DNA from: JAHFUI01 sp039931615
GTDB taxonomy: Bacteria; Acidobacteriota; Vicinamibacteria; Vicinamibacterales; CAVVIG01
DNA: 64,000 bases
Assembly (NCBI GenBank): GCA_039931615.1
Contig: JBDTRR010000009.1
Span: 50,266-114,265 of the forward strand
Reading direction: 5' to 3'
Shown piece after piece: positions 26,273 through 33,808 of this stretch. Made by a program: the position numbers and the translations under genes. The notes below the pieces were generated by a model. That model was not told the DNA's origin. It made no database searches and worked only from the letters and a program-made list of their open reading frames with translations. Each line of letters starts with the position of its first letter. Positions within the stretch are counted from its first letter, which is position 1.

Positions 26273-26521
26273 TTAGCGCCGCCTCGGGTTGAGCAGCTGC
26301 GGCAGGCGCCGAATCTTTACGCCCTGGGCCTTGGTCTCTGCGGCGACCACGTCAATCTGTGATTGAAGTCTGGCGATGTGTTTGAGGTGCACATCCTGCT
26401 CGGATCGCATCTCCATCAAGAGTGCCTCCATCCGCGACAGCCGTTTCGTGACGGGCTGGACCACGGCGGTCACGATCGGTGGGAGTCGTCGGCTGCGGCG
26501 GGTGGCGGTCTTTTTCGGCAT
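26273..26521 (-). CDS. Small coiled-coil hypothetical protein
   Basis: An 82-residue frame starting MPKKTATRRSRRLPPIV, basic at both ends with a central heptad-rich region (SRMEALLMEMRSEQDVHLKHIARLQSQIDVV), so a short coiled coil is likely. I do not recognise the family. The start was moved to 26521 because the longer frame covers unlike sequence. It sits downstream of the truncated TonB receptor on the same strand. Confidence 0.5.
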   Translation of the reverse strand: MPKKTATRRSRRLPPIVTAVVQPVTKRLSRMEALLMEMRSEQDVHLKHIARLQSQIDVVAAETKAQGVKIRRLPQLLNPRRR

Positions 26522-26635
26522 GTGGGGAGGACTGTACTCGCAAAGCCAGCCGGCCGATCTCCCCGCCGCCATTCCATGGCGCGTCCACAGCGCACGTCCG
26601 GACGCGGGCCAGCGCATCGATCAAGGCGATGGCGG

Positions 26636-27982
26636 TCAGCCCGGCCCGTCGCTGAATGAATGATTGGTCGTCGGCATGACAATGACGGCGCCGCGCGGCG
26701 TCGTCCGGGTGAAGCTGACATACCGGTCGTGCCGGAGGCCGCCGTTCACGATCAGCCATGGCCGCAGCCTGACCTCGTCCTGCGCGTAGACGGCGCCCTG
26801 CCGCGACGAGTGATTGAGCGTGAAATTGGCGCTCGACGGGAACGGGTACGCGGACCATTGATCCTGCGTGACGTTGTCGACGAACTCGCCGCCGAGCGTC
26901 AACATCTGACCGCCGGGCAGCGGTTGCGTCACGCGGCTCTCGGCGGTCCAGCGCAGGCCGCTGGAGCCGTCGCGCAAGCCGACCACGGCGGCCTGCGGCG
27001 GCTCGCCGGGATATGGGTACACGCCGGCGTAGGCGGCGTAGTCGAGCGATGCCTCGGCGGTCACGCGCGCGGCGCCGACGACGCGGACGTATTGCGCATC
27101 CACCGTCGACTTGCGGTCTGTCGTCTGCTGGGCCGGGTCATGGGCATTGAAGATGGTAAAGAAGGCGGCCGTCGGCACAGTCTTGGTCCGCCGCCCGAAC
27201 AGGCCCGTCACGGTCAGGTTCTTCGTGCCGAACCGGCCGTAGACCTGACCGGACTGTTCGCTGTCGAGGTTCTCGGCCACTCCCCCGCTGCCGTCTGGTG
27301 TGTCGAATGCGGGCTGATAGAGCCGCCCGACGCCGTCGCTGCGCTCGTAGGTTCCTGACAGCGCGAGATCCATCCCGTTCTTGAGCCGGCGGCCGAAGAC
27401 TCCTCGCACCAGTTGCGTGCCCAGCGTACCGGCCTCGGCGTCGAACGTCAGGCCGTTCAGCGCCGCACCGGTCCGGGTGACCACGTTCACGATCGCGAAC
27501 AGCGCGTTGGTGCCGTACAATGCCGACGCCGGACCGCGGACGATTTCGACGCGCTCGAACATGGCCGCATCGATCCCGAAATCCGACCCGACGCTCGCCT
27601 GGTCGTAGACGTTGTCGTTGACGCGATGGCCATTGACGAGCAGCAGGATTCGGGTGCTGTAGTCGCCCGGCCGGTTGAAACCGCGGGCGCCGACGTAGCT
27701 GTAGTTGCGATCGTCGGTGACGTAGAAGCCGCGCACCCCGCGCAGGATGTCGGCCAGGGTCCGGTAGCCGTAGCGCGAGATCTCATCCGCCGTGACAATC
27801 GACACCGACGACGGAACCTCAGTGACAGGTTGCAGGCGGTCGAAGGCGCCGAACACCTGCTGCACGCGCAACTCGAGCAGTTGAGCGAACGGCATCTGGC
27901 TCAGATCCTGCGCGGTCTGCGCAGCGGCGGGAAGCCCGGACGCGAGCCACAACAGAAGGACGGCACCGTAGCGTCTGGTCAT
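26636..27982 (-). pseudogene. TonB-dependent receptor, C-terminally truncated
   Basis: An outer-membrane substrate receptor. The signal peptide MTRRYGAVLLLWLASGLPAAAQ is followed by a plug domain (VPSSVSIVTADEISRYGYRT, GFNRPGDYSTRILLLVNGHR, FERVEIVRGPASALYGTNALFAIVNVVT) and barrel strands up to LIVNGGLRHDRY. It then stops after SFSDGPG at 448 residues, whereas such receptors run to 650-750. The missing part is the C-terminal half of the barrel, so it can hardly fold in the membrane. A receptor C-terminal end lies at about 28978-29113, 5' of this gene on the same strand. Confidence 0.75.
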
Positions 27983-28203
27983 CTGGCCTCTGGCGGGAGA
28001 ATCAAAGACGAACGAAGCGACGAGTGTGCGCCGGTTACGCTTGTCGCGGCGCCGGCCGGAAGTCATCGCGGCGTCGCCGCCGACTCCGCACCGACCCTGA
28101 CTGATTCTGAGGGAGGTCAACCGGCGTGGCTGTCCCAAACAGCGCAACGCGTCCGGTGATCGGCAATGGCTTAGCATGTCGCGCGTGTGTTAGCGTGGCG
28201 GCC

Positions 28204-28917
28204 GTGACGATTGGAAGCCTGGTGAGGTTCGCGTGGTTGGCTGCGCTGCTCCTGATCCCGGTCGCAGCGGTCGCGCAGGAGAAGCCCAGGTGCGTGTTCC
28301 TGTGTGCGCCGGAGCTGAAGATCGAACCGACCTGGACGATCGAGAATCTGCGCCGGGGCCGGGTCGACGTCGACGGCGTCGTGGAAGCGACGCGGCCCGA
28401 ACCAGTGTTCGAACTGGTCTTCGCGCTCGATGTGCCGACGACGATTCCGCGAGTGGGGCTCGTCTTCGAAGCCATTTTCGCCCCGCTCGGCGGCACACCG
28501 GTGCATCCCTTCACCGGGGTATCGGCGGCCGACCTCGGCCGGCTGGACATTCGCGACAACGGTCTCGAGATTGAGTCGGAGGTGAACTTCCACCTGTTCG
28601 GAACCGGGCAGACGGGCGGTTGGGTCTCCTCCCATGTCGACGTCGTCGACAAGTTCAGTGCCGGTGAAACGCCGCGGGCTGAGAGCGTCTACACGCACAA
28701 GCTGAACCTGGAGTGGGACACGGCCTTCCACGTCTTCAACCGCCTGCCAGAGCGACATTGGCTGCGCCACGTCGAGGCCGAAGTATCGTTCGACTACATC
28801 GCCACGGGTCTTCCCAAGGTTGGCGACGTCGTTCGCAACCAACGATTCCTGGACGACGCCAGCCCGTGGTCGGTGTCGTTCGTCATGGTCATTCCCCTCG
28901 CTCCGCTATTCCCGTGA
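28204..28917 (+). CDS. Secreted protein, probable outer-membrane-associated hypothetical
   Basis: The GTG at 28204 opens a signal peptide (SLVRFAWLAALLLIPVAAVAQ). The mature part has two early cysteines (KPRCVFLCAPE) and alternating strands rich in W, F and V (FELVFALDVPT, FEAIFAPLGG, VNFHLFGTGQTGGWVSSHV), consistent with a beta-sandwich or small barrel. It ends FVMVIPLAPLFP. I do not recognise it. It is divergent from the TonB receptor, with about 220 bases between the starts. Confidence 0.6.
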   Translation: MTIGSLVRFAWLAALLLIPVAAVAQEKPRCVFLCAPELKIEPTWTIENLRRGRVDVDGVVEATRPEPVFELVFALDVPTTIPRVGLVFEAIFAPLGGTPVHPFTGVSAADLGRLDIRDNGLEIESEVNFHLFGTGQTGGWVSSHVDVVDKFSAGETPRAESVYTHKLNLEWDTAFHVFNRLPERHWLRHVEAEVSFDYIATGLPKVGDVVRNQRFLDDASPWSVSFVMVIPLAPLFP

Positions 28918-29369
28918 AGGCGTCATCAACGCCTCGAGTGCGAGGGCGACGGTGGCGGTTGACCGTCCGCTCGTCGGCTATCGGGACGCCAGGCTCCAAC
29001 GCAGCCCGATCCGCGCGGTGCGGCCGTTCTGCGGGATGACGTCCTGCCGGTGCTGGCCGGACGCGGGGTCGGCATACCGCACGTGCGACAGCGCCTCGGC
29101 GACGGCGGCGTCGCCGAGCTGAACGATTCAGCAGGCCCCGCACGAATCCGCAGGGAACCGGAAAGCGCCGCCAGCATTCGGCCGCCGGTCAGATCGGAGG
29201 CGGCCGCCAGTGGGATTCACCGATCGGGCGGGGGAAATATTCACGAACGAAGCATAGACAATCGAATCTCGGATGCCTGTTCAAATCCGCACAGCCCGCC
29301 GTTGACACCCCCGTCGTTGCTGCGGCCGCCCCGGTGAGAGGTCCGCCGGCGCTGACGCGAGCGCCGGCC
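28918..29369. other. Gap between genes, holds only a receptor remnant
   Basis: Apart from the TonB receptor tail at 28978-29113 I see no coding frame with convincing composition in this 450-base stretch. Confidence 0.6.
28978..29113 (-). pseudogene. Orphan C-terminal end of a TonB-dependent receptor
   Basis: The minus strand reads AEALSHVRYADPASGQHR, QDVIPQNGRTARIGLRWSL and then a stop at 28978-28980. This is the last barrel region of a TonB-dependent receptor (aromatic Y, D-P-x-S, D-V-I-P-Q-x-G-R-T, alternating terminal strand). Stops in the same frame just upstream (near 29128) leave only about 45 residues. It may be what is left of a second receptor or a displaced piece of the truncated one at 26636. 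Confidence 0.55.
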
Positions 29370-29786
29370 TCACATGCTTTTCTTGAATGTCGTCAACAGC
29401 CTCTGACAGCGGGTCGGGTCCGAGGAAAATTCCTGGCCCGTCAGCGGTGTGTTGAGGAACTGGGTGTAGCCAGGGATGGCGTGGACATCGCTGGCGTTCA
29501 GATCCCGGAAGCCCATCGACCAGTCCGGGAACTGCCGCTCCGGGACAGTCCCCTGCCAGAGCGTCTGCAACCCACGGTGGCGCGAGTCGCGGCCGATCCT
29601 GTTGTACAGCGTCCGCACCGCCGACTCCTCGCCTTCCAGCACCTGCATCACGTTGCCGTCCTTGTAGAGCAGCATGCCGGTAATCCCGAGCGGCGCGTTG
29701 TTCTGGTGGCTGGTCGTGAGCAGGCTGGCCAGCTCCGCGGGCGAGAACGGCGTGACCGCGGAGCTGATGTAGATCAGTGAGAACAT
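29370..29786 (-). CDS. BLUF domain blue-light photoreceptor
   Basis: A single 138-residue BLUF domain, which binds FAD and changes its hydrogen bonding under blue light. Key residues: Tyr6 in FSLIYISSA, Asn30 in NNAPLGITG and Gln48 in GNVMQVLEG; the Y-N-Q spacings (24 and 18) match those of the well-studied BLUF proteins. IGRDSRHRGL and FPDWSMGF follow, also canonical. There is no output domain, so it acts through partners. The ATG at 29786 has a GGGGAGG five bases upstream. Confidence 0.88.
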   Translation of the reverse strand: MFSLIYISSAVTPFSPAELASLLTTSHQNNAPLGITGMLLYKDGNVMQVLEGEESAVRTLYNRIGRDSRHRGLQTLWQGTVPERQFPDWSMGFRDLNASDVHAIPGYTQFLNTPLTGQEFSSDPTRCQRLLTTFKKSM

Positions 29787-29971
29787 GGTGTCCTCCCCTC
29801 GGGAAGCTGGTGAGCATGGCATACCCGAAGGGTCCAGCGTGGACAGCGGAACGCCACGGGCACAGCGGCGCAGGATGCGAAGAACATCAGCTTCGCCACT
29901 GTACGGTCGGGCGCGCCCGGTTGCTGTCCCCTTTTGAACAGGTCTGCCAGACACAGGCAGGCCTGCACGGT

Positions 29972-30002
29972 CACGGTCCGGCTGAAGCCGGACGCTACGT
30001 AC
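29972..30002. repeat. REP-like palindromic repeat at a gene 3' end
   Basis: Carries the GTCCGGCTGAAGCCGGAC palindrome followed by GCTACGTACG. The stop codon of the TIGR00300 gene (minus strand, 29995-29997) lies inside the repeat, so the repeat arrived at or formed the end of that gene. Confidence 0.7.
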
Positions 30003-31251
30003 GCGTTGGCCCGGAGTCGCCCACGGCGCCGTCGACCAGGCTGCGGTGCAGCTGATGGACGAACAGGCTGACGTCGGTGACGATCCCCAGCGTCTGGCTC
30101 GATCCGCGATCGGCGAGCTTCGTCACCACCGCCGGGTTGATGTCGACGCAGACCATCCGGACCCACGACGGCAGCATGTTCCCGACGCCAATACCGTGCA
30201 GCATCGTCGACAGCACGATCACCAGCTTGACGTTCTCGAGCGCCGCCGTGTAGCGGTCCTGCGCCTCGATCAGGTCCATCAGCGTCTCCGGCAGCGGGCC
30301 GTCGTCGCGAATGCTGCCGGCCAGGACGAACGGCACGTTGTGGCGGATGCACTCGTACATCACGCCGCTCTTCAACACCCCGGCTTCGACCGCCTGGCGC
30401 AGCCCGCCAACCCGGCAGATCGTGTTGATGGCGCGCATGTGATGACGATGGCCGCCCTCGATCGCCTTGCCGGTCTCGAAGTCGACGCCGAGCGACGTGC
30501 CATAGAGCGCGTTCTCGACATCGTGGACGGCGAGGGCATTGCCGGCGAGCAGGACGTCGACGTAGCCGGCGCCGATCAGGTCGCAGAAGTACTTGACGCC
30601 GCCAGTGTGGATCAGCACCGGCCCGGCGACGACCGCGATCCGGCCGCCGCCCTGCTTCACCTCGCGAATCATGTCGGCGATCCGCGCCACGCCGGCCTCG
30701 ACGCGGCGCTCCGAGGAGATCTCGTTGGTCATGAACGCGAAGCCGCGGCGATCGCGCTCGCGGAACTCGGGCGTGACCCGGATGCCCTCGACGCCGCAGA
30801 CGATCGACGCGCCGGCCCGGATGTCGCGCAGCTTGCGGCACACCGCCCGGCCGGCCTCGATCACGACGACCGAGTCCATCCGCTGGCGCTCGACCTGCAG
30901 CCACTGCCCGGCGTGACGCACGAACGTCTGCTGGTTTGTCGTCGAGTAGAAGTCGTGGGGCGCGCAGCCGTCCTTGTCTGCCTCGACGACGAAGGCGTCG
31001 TGGCTGCTGGCGATATTGCAGCCGAGCGTCACCAGTCCTTCGAGCACCTGCTGCAGGGCGGTCTCGTCCGGGCCGGTGATGCGCATCGCAATCGACGACG
31101 GCTCTTCGTTGGTCCGCCCGATCGTGAAGTGCAGGACCTCGAACGAGGCATCGCCCTTGATGACCGTGTCGAAAATCAGGTTCAGCAGCTGCGAATCGAT
31201 CAGATGGCCTTCGGCCTCGACCACTTCCGACACCGGTGCGCGCGTTTCCAT
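29995..31251 (-). CDS. TIGR00300-family ornithine cyclodeaminase-like enzyme (LOR/SDH domain)
   Basis: A 418-residue member of the family first annotated as the LOR/SDH bifunctional enzyme conserved domain and later linked to archaeal-type ornithine cyclodeaminase. N-terminal ASFEVLHFTIGRTNEEPS and PHDFYSTTNQQTFVRH, then the nucleotide-binding half with GGRIAVVAGPVLIHTGG, LLAGNALAVHDVENALYGTSLG and VIVLSTMLHGIGVGNMLPS are distinctive. It would convert ornithine to proline and ammonia using bound NAD. The arginase at 11262 could supply ornithine. The start is at 31251 (METRAP), the family-like N-terminus. Exact activity is inferred. Confidence 0.8.
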   Translation of the reverse strand: METRAPVSEVVEAEGHLIDSQLLNLIFDTVIKGDASFEVLHFTIGRTNEEPSSIAMRITGPDETALQQVLEGLVTLGCNIASSHDAFVVEADKDGCAPHDFYSTTNQQTFVRHAGQWLQVERQRMDSVVVIEAGRAVCRKLRDIRAGASIVCGVEGIRVTPEFRERDRRGFAFMTNEISSERRVEAGVARIADMIREVKQGGGRIAVVAGPVLIHTGGVKYFCDLIGAGYVDVLLAGNALAVHDVENALYGTSLGVDFETGKAIEGGHRHHMRAINTICRVGGLRQAVEAGVLKSGVMYECIRHNVPFVLAGSIRDDGPLPETLMDLIEAQDRYTAALENVKLVIVLSTMLHGIGVGNMLPSWVRMVCVDINPAVVTKLADRGSSQTLGIVTDVSLFVHQLHRSLVDGAVGDSGPTRT

Positions 31252-31353
31252 GGCCCGGATCATATGATGAGCCGACTGGCGGCGGCGCCCGGCCCGCCCG
31301 AACGACTCAGATTGGGTCCGGGCCCTAGTGGCCCCCAGCGAGGGGGCAACGGG

Positions 31354-31381
31354 TTGACTTCCCCGCCTTGACGTGTAAGAT
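31354..31381 (+). promoter_or_regulatory. Promoter of the cys leader
   Basis: TTGACT at 31354-31359 and TAAGAT at 31376-31381 are separated by 16 bases, a good housekeeping-sigma promoter. Transcription should start near 31388, leaving a very short 5' end before the leader-peptide ATG at 31394. Confidence 0.6.
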
Positions 31382-31393
31382 ATTGAGACATTC

Positions 31394-31483
31394 ATGTCGC
31401 GATTCTCTGGACCGTGCGCGTGTTGTTGCATTTGTACGAGGACCGTCAAGGTCCCCGCGCCATCGGTCTTCCCGTTCGACTAA
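31394..31483 (+). CDS. Cysteine-rich leader peptide upstream of cysD
   Basis: An unlisted 29-residue frame, ATG at 31394, TAA at 31481-31483. It reads MSRFSGPCACCCICT at the start and ends VFPFD. Residues 8-14 hold five cysteines (codons TGC, TGT, TGT, TGC, TGT within 31415-31435). It lies just after a promoter and before an intrinsic terminator in front of sulfate assimilation genes, the layout of an amino-acid-sensing attenuator: ribosomes would stall at the cysteine codons when cysteinyl-tRNA is short. Cysteine-run leader peptides before sulfur genes are known in actinobacteria. No ribosome-binding site is visible, consistent with near-leaderless translation. Confidence 0.75.
   Translation: MSRFSGPCACCCICTRTVKVPAPSVFPFD
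31409..31457 (+). promoter_or_regulatory. Competing stem segments around the cysteine codons
   Basis: GGACC occurs at 31409-31413 and again at 31440-31444, flanking the cysteine codons. Either can pair with GGTCC at 31450-31454; the second does so as a hairpin with a GTCAA loop. The adjoining CCCCG (31453-31457) can alternatively pair with CGGGG (31529-31533) in the terminator's first arm. A stalled ribosome would cover both GGACC copies and free the segment to block the terminator. This mechanism is inferred from pairing only. Confidence 0.45.
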
Positions 31484-31524
31484 CGAACATCCGCCATCCA
31501 GAAACACGCGGAACAGGATCGATG

Positions 31525-31556
31525 AGCCCGGGGCGAACCCGGGCTTTTGTTTTTTT
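31525..31556 (+). terminator. Intrinsic terminator (attenuator) before cysD
   Basis: A perfect 8-base-pair stem, AGCCCGGG (31525-31532) with CCCGGGCT (31538-31545), loop GCGAA, followed by a T-rich run to 31556. The cysD ATG at 31557 comes immediately after the T run, so the terminator controls entry into the operon. Confidence 0.8.
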
Positions 31557-32507
31557 ATGTCAACCATTGCCGCCTTCGTACCGAAGTCCGATCGGCCGAA
31601 CCCGATGCCCCGCCTCGATCATCTGCGGGAGCTGGAAGCCGAGAGCATCCACATCATGCGGGAGGTCGTCGCCGAGTTCGAGCGGCCGGTGATGCTCTAC
31701 TCGATCGGCAAGGACTCGTCCGTCCTGCTGCGGCTGGCACAAAAGGCCTTTCACCCCGGACCGATCCCCTTCCCGCTGCTCCACGTCGACACCACCTACA
31801 AATTCAAGGAGATGATTGATTTCCGGAACTGGTACACGAGCGAGATCGGCGCCCGCCTGATCGTGCACACCAACGAGCAGGCGATTACCGACGGCACCCA
31901 GCCGTTCCTGGTCGGGACCCAGCGCTGCTGCGGCCTGCTGAAGACGAAATCGCTGCTCGACGCCCTCGAAGCGGGAAATTTCGATGCGGCCTTCGGCGGC
32001 GCGCGGCGGGACGAAGAGCGCTCGCGGGCCAAGGAACGGATCTTCTCGCTGCGGGACGCCAAGGGCCAGTGGGATCCCAAGCATCAGCGCCCCGAGTTGT
32101 GGAACCTGCTGAACGGCCGGCTCGGGCCGGGCGAGAGCATCCGGGTGTTCCCTCTCTCGAACTGGACCGAGATCGACATCTGGCAATACATCCACGTCGA
32201 GAACATCCCGATCGTGCCGCTGTATTTCGCCAAGGAGCGGGAAGTCGTCATCCGCGGCAACTCCCTGCTGATGCTGGAGCAGCCGTTCGTGCCGCTGCTG
32301 CCCGGCGAGCGCCCGGCGGTGGTGAAATGCCGGATGCGCTCGCTCGGCTGCTCCCCCTGCACCGGCGCCGTGCGATCGGATGCCGACACGGTGCCGAAGA
32401 TCATTGAAGAACTGGTCGCGACGCGCCATTCCGAGCGCCAGCTCCGGGTCATCGACCACGACCAGGACGGCTCGATGGAGTTGAAGAAGCGCGAAGGATA
32501 CTTCTGA
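31557..32507 (+). CDS. cysD: Sulfate adenylyltransferase small subunit
   Basis: With CysN it makes adenosine 5'-phosphosulfate from sulfate and ATP. The PP-loop pyrophosphatase fold shows PVMLYSIGKDSSVLLRLA, LLHVDTTYKFKEM, AAFGGARRDEERSRAKERIFSLR and FPLSNWTEIDIWQYI, and it ends GSMELKKREGYF exactly as in other CysD proteins. The ATG at 31557 directly abuts the terminator; the ATG at 31605 (MPRLDHL..) gives 300 residues, close to E. coli CysD, and is a good alternative. Neither has a clear ribosome-binding site. First gene of cysD-cysN-cysH. Confidence 0.92.
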   Translation: MSTIAAFVPKSDRPNPMPRLDHLRELEAESIHIMREVVAEFERPVMLYSIGKDSSVLLRLAQKAFHPGPIPFPLLHVDTTYKFKEMIDFRNWYTSEIGARLIVHTNEQAITDGTQPFLVGTQRCCGLLKTKSLLDALEAGNFDAAFGGARRDEERSRAKERIFSLRDAKGQWDPKHQRPELWNLLNGRLGPGESIRVFPLSNWTEIDIWQYIHVENIPIVPLYFAKEREVVIRGNSLLMLEQPFVPLLPGERPAVVKCRMRSLGCSPCTGAVRSDADTVPKIIEELVATRHSERQLRVIDHDQDGSMELKKREGYF

Positions 32508-33808
32508 TGTCGGGACTGCTGCGGGTCTGCACGGCGGGCAGCGTCGACGATGGGAAGAGCACGCTGATCGGGCGGCTCCTGCACGACTCACGCTCGGTCT
32601 ACGAGGATCAGATCAGCTCGGTCCAGAAGGCCTCGAAGAACCGCAACGCCGGCCCGATCGACTTCTCGCTGTTCACCGATGGTTTGAAGGCCGAACGCGA
32701 GCAGGGGATCACCATCGACGTCGCCTACCGCTACTTCGCGACCGCCCGCCGCAAGTTCATCCTGGCCGATACCCCGGGCCACGAGCAGTACACCCGCAAC
32801 ATGGCGACCGGCGCCTCGACCGCCGATCTGGCGATCCTGCTCGTCGACGCGCGGCACGGCGTGCGCGTGCAATCCAAGCGGCACGCCCGGATCGCCCGGC
32901 TGCTCGGCATCAGCAACTTCGTCCTCGCCATCAACAAGATGGACCTGGTCGACTTCGACCGTGGCGTGTTCGAGGCCATCTGCGACGACTTCGAGGAACT
33001 GCTGCACGGTGCGAAGCTGCACGCCATCCCCCTGAGCGCGCTGCACGGCGACAACGTCATCACCTTGAGCGAGCGGACGCCGTGGTTCGAGGGCCCGCCG
33101 CTGCTGCACTACCTCGAGACGATCGAGGTCGATCGCGACGTCACCGCCAAGCCGTTCCGGTTTCCGGTCCAGCTGGTGCTCCGGCCGACCGACGATTTCC
33201 GCGGCTACGCCGGGCAGATTGTCTCCGGCGCGGTGCGGCGCGGCGACGCGGTCACCGTGTGGCCATCACATCGGACCACCCGGGTGGCCCGGATCAGCAC
33301 CTGGGACGGCGACCTGGAGGTGGCCTACGCCCCGATGTCGGTCACCCTGGTTCTGGAACACGAGATCGACGTCAGCCGGGGCGACGTGCTGGCGGCGGGC
33401 GAGATCGAAGTGGGCCAGCGCTTCGAAGCGGAAATCGTCTGGATGGACGAGCGGCCGCTCGACCCGGCGCGGGTCTACCTGCTCAAGCACACCACCCGCA
33501 CCGTGACCGCGGAGGTCGATCACGGCCTGGTCATGAATCAGATCGGCACGGCAACGGTCACCACCGCCAGACCGCTGATCTTCGACCGCTACGGCGACAA
33601 CCGCGGCACCGGCAGCTTCATCCTGATCGACACGGCGACGCACTTCACGGCCGGCGCCGGCATGATCCTCAATCCGGTCCGGCAGCGCGCCGCCGCCTCG
33701 GCGCGGCCGAGCGCCGCGGAACGGCTGGCCCGCCTGGCGCGGGAGGCGGCGTCCGATGCCGACGCGACCGAAGCGGTGCGCCGCGCCCTCGAGGAGATCC
33801 TCAATTGA
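32507..33808 (+). CDS. cysN: Sulfate adenylyltransferase large subunit (GTPase)
   Basis: An EF-Tu-like GTPase that couples GTP hydrolysis to APS synthesis. Motifs: G1 TAGSVDDGKSTLIGRL, G2/switch EREQGITIDVAYRYF, G3 LADTPGHEQYTRNM, G4 INKMDLVDF. Two beta-barrel domains follow. It is 433 residues long and stops without an APS kinase (CysC) domain. Its ATG overlaps the cysD stop by one base (TGATG), so the two are probably translated together. Confidence 0.92.
   Translation: MSGLLRVCTAGSVDDGKSTLIGRLLHDSRSVYEDQISSVQKASKNRNAGPIDFSLFTDGLKAEREQGITIDVAYRYFATARRKFILADTPGHEQYTRNMATGASTADLAILLVDARHGVRVQSKRHARIARLLGISNFVLAINKMDLVDFDRGVFEAICDDFEELLHGAKLHAIPLSALHGDNVITLSERTPWFEGPPLLHYLETIEVDRDVTAKPFRFPVQLVLRPTDDFRGYAGQIVSGAVRRGDAVTVWPSHRTTRVARISTWDGDLEVAYAPMSVTLVLEHEIDVSRGDVLAAGEIEVGQRFEAEIVWMDERPLDPARVYLLKHTTRTVTAEVDHGLVMNQIGTATVTTARPLIFDRYGDNRGTGSFILIDTATHFTAGAGMILNPVRQRAAASARPSAAERLARLAREAASDADATEAVRRALEEILN

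Noticed and set aside
29774..31371. Long overlapping frames on both strands over the TIGR00300 gene
   Set aside because: The recognised family motifs all lie in the 29995-31251 frame; the others are shadows.
31388..31556. SAM riboswitch in front of cysD
   Set aside because: No SAM-I or SAM-II core sequence could be found, whereas a translated cysteine run with competing stems explains the leader better.
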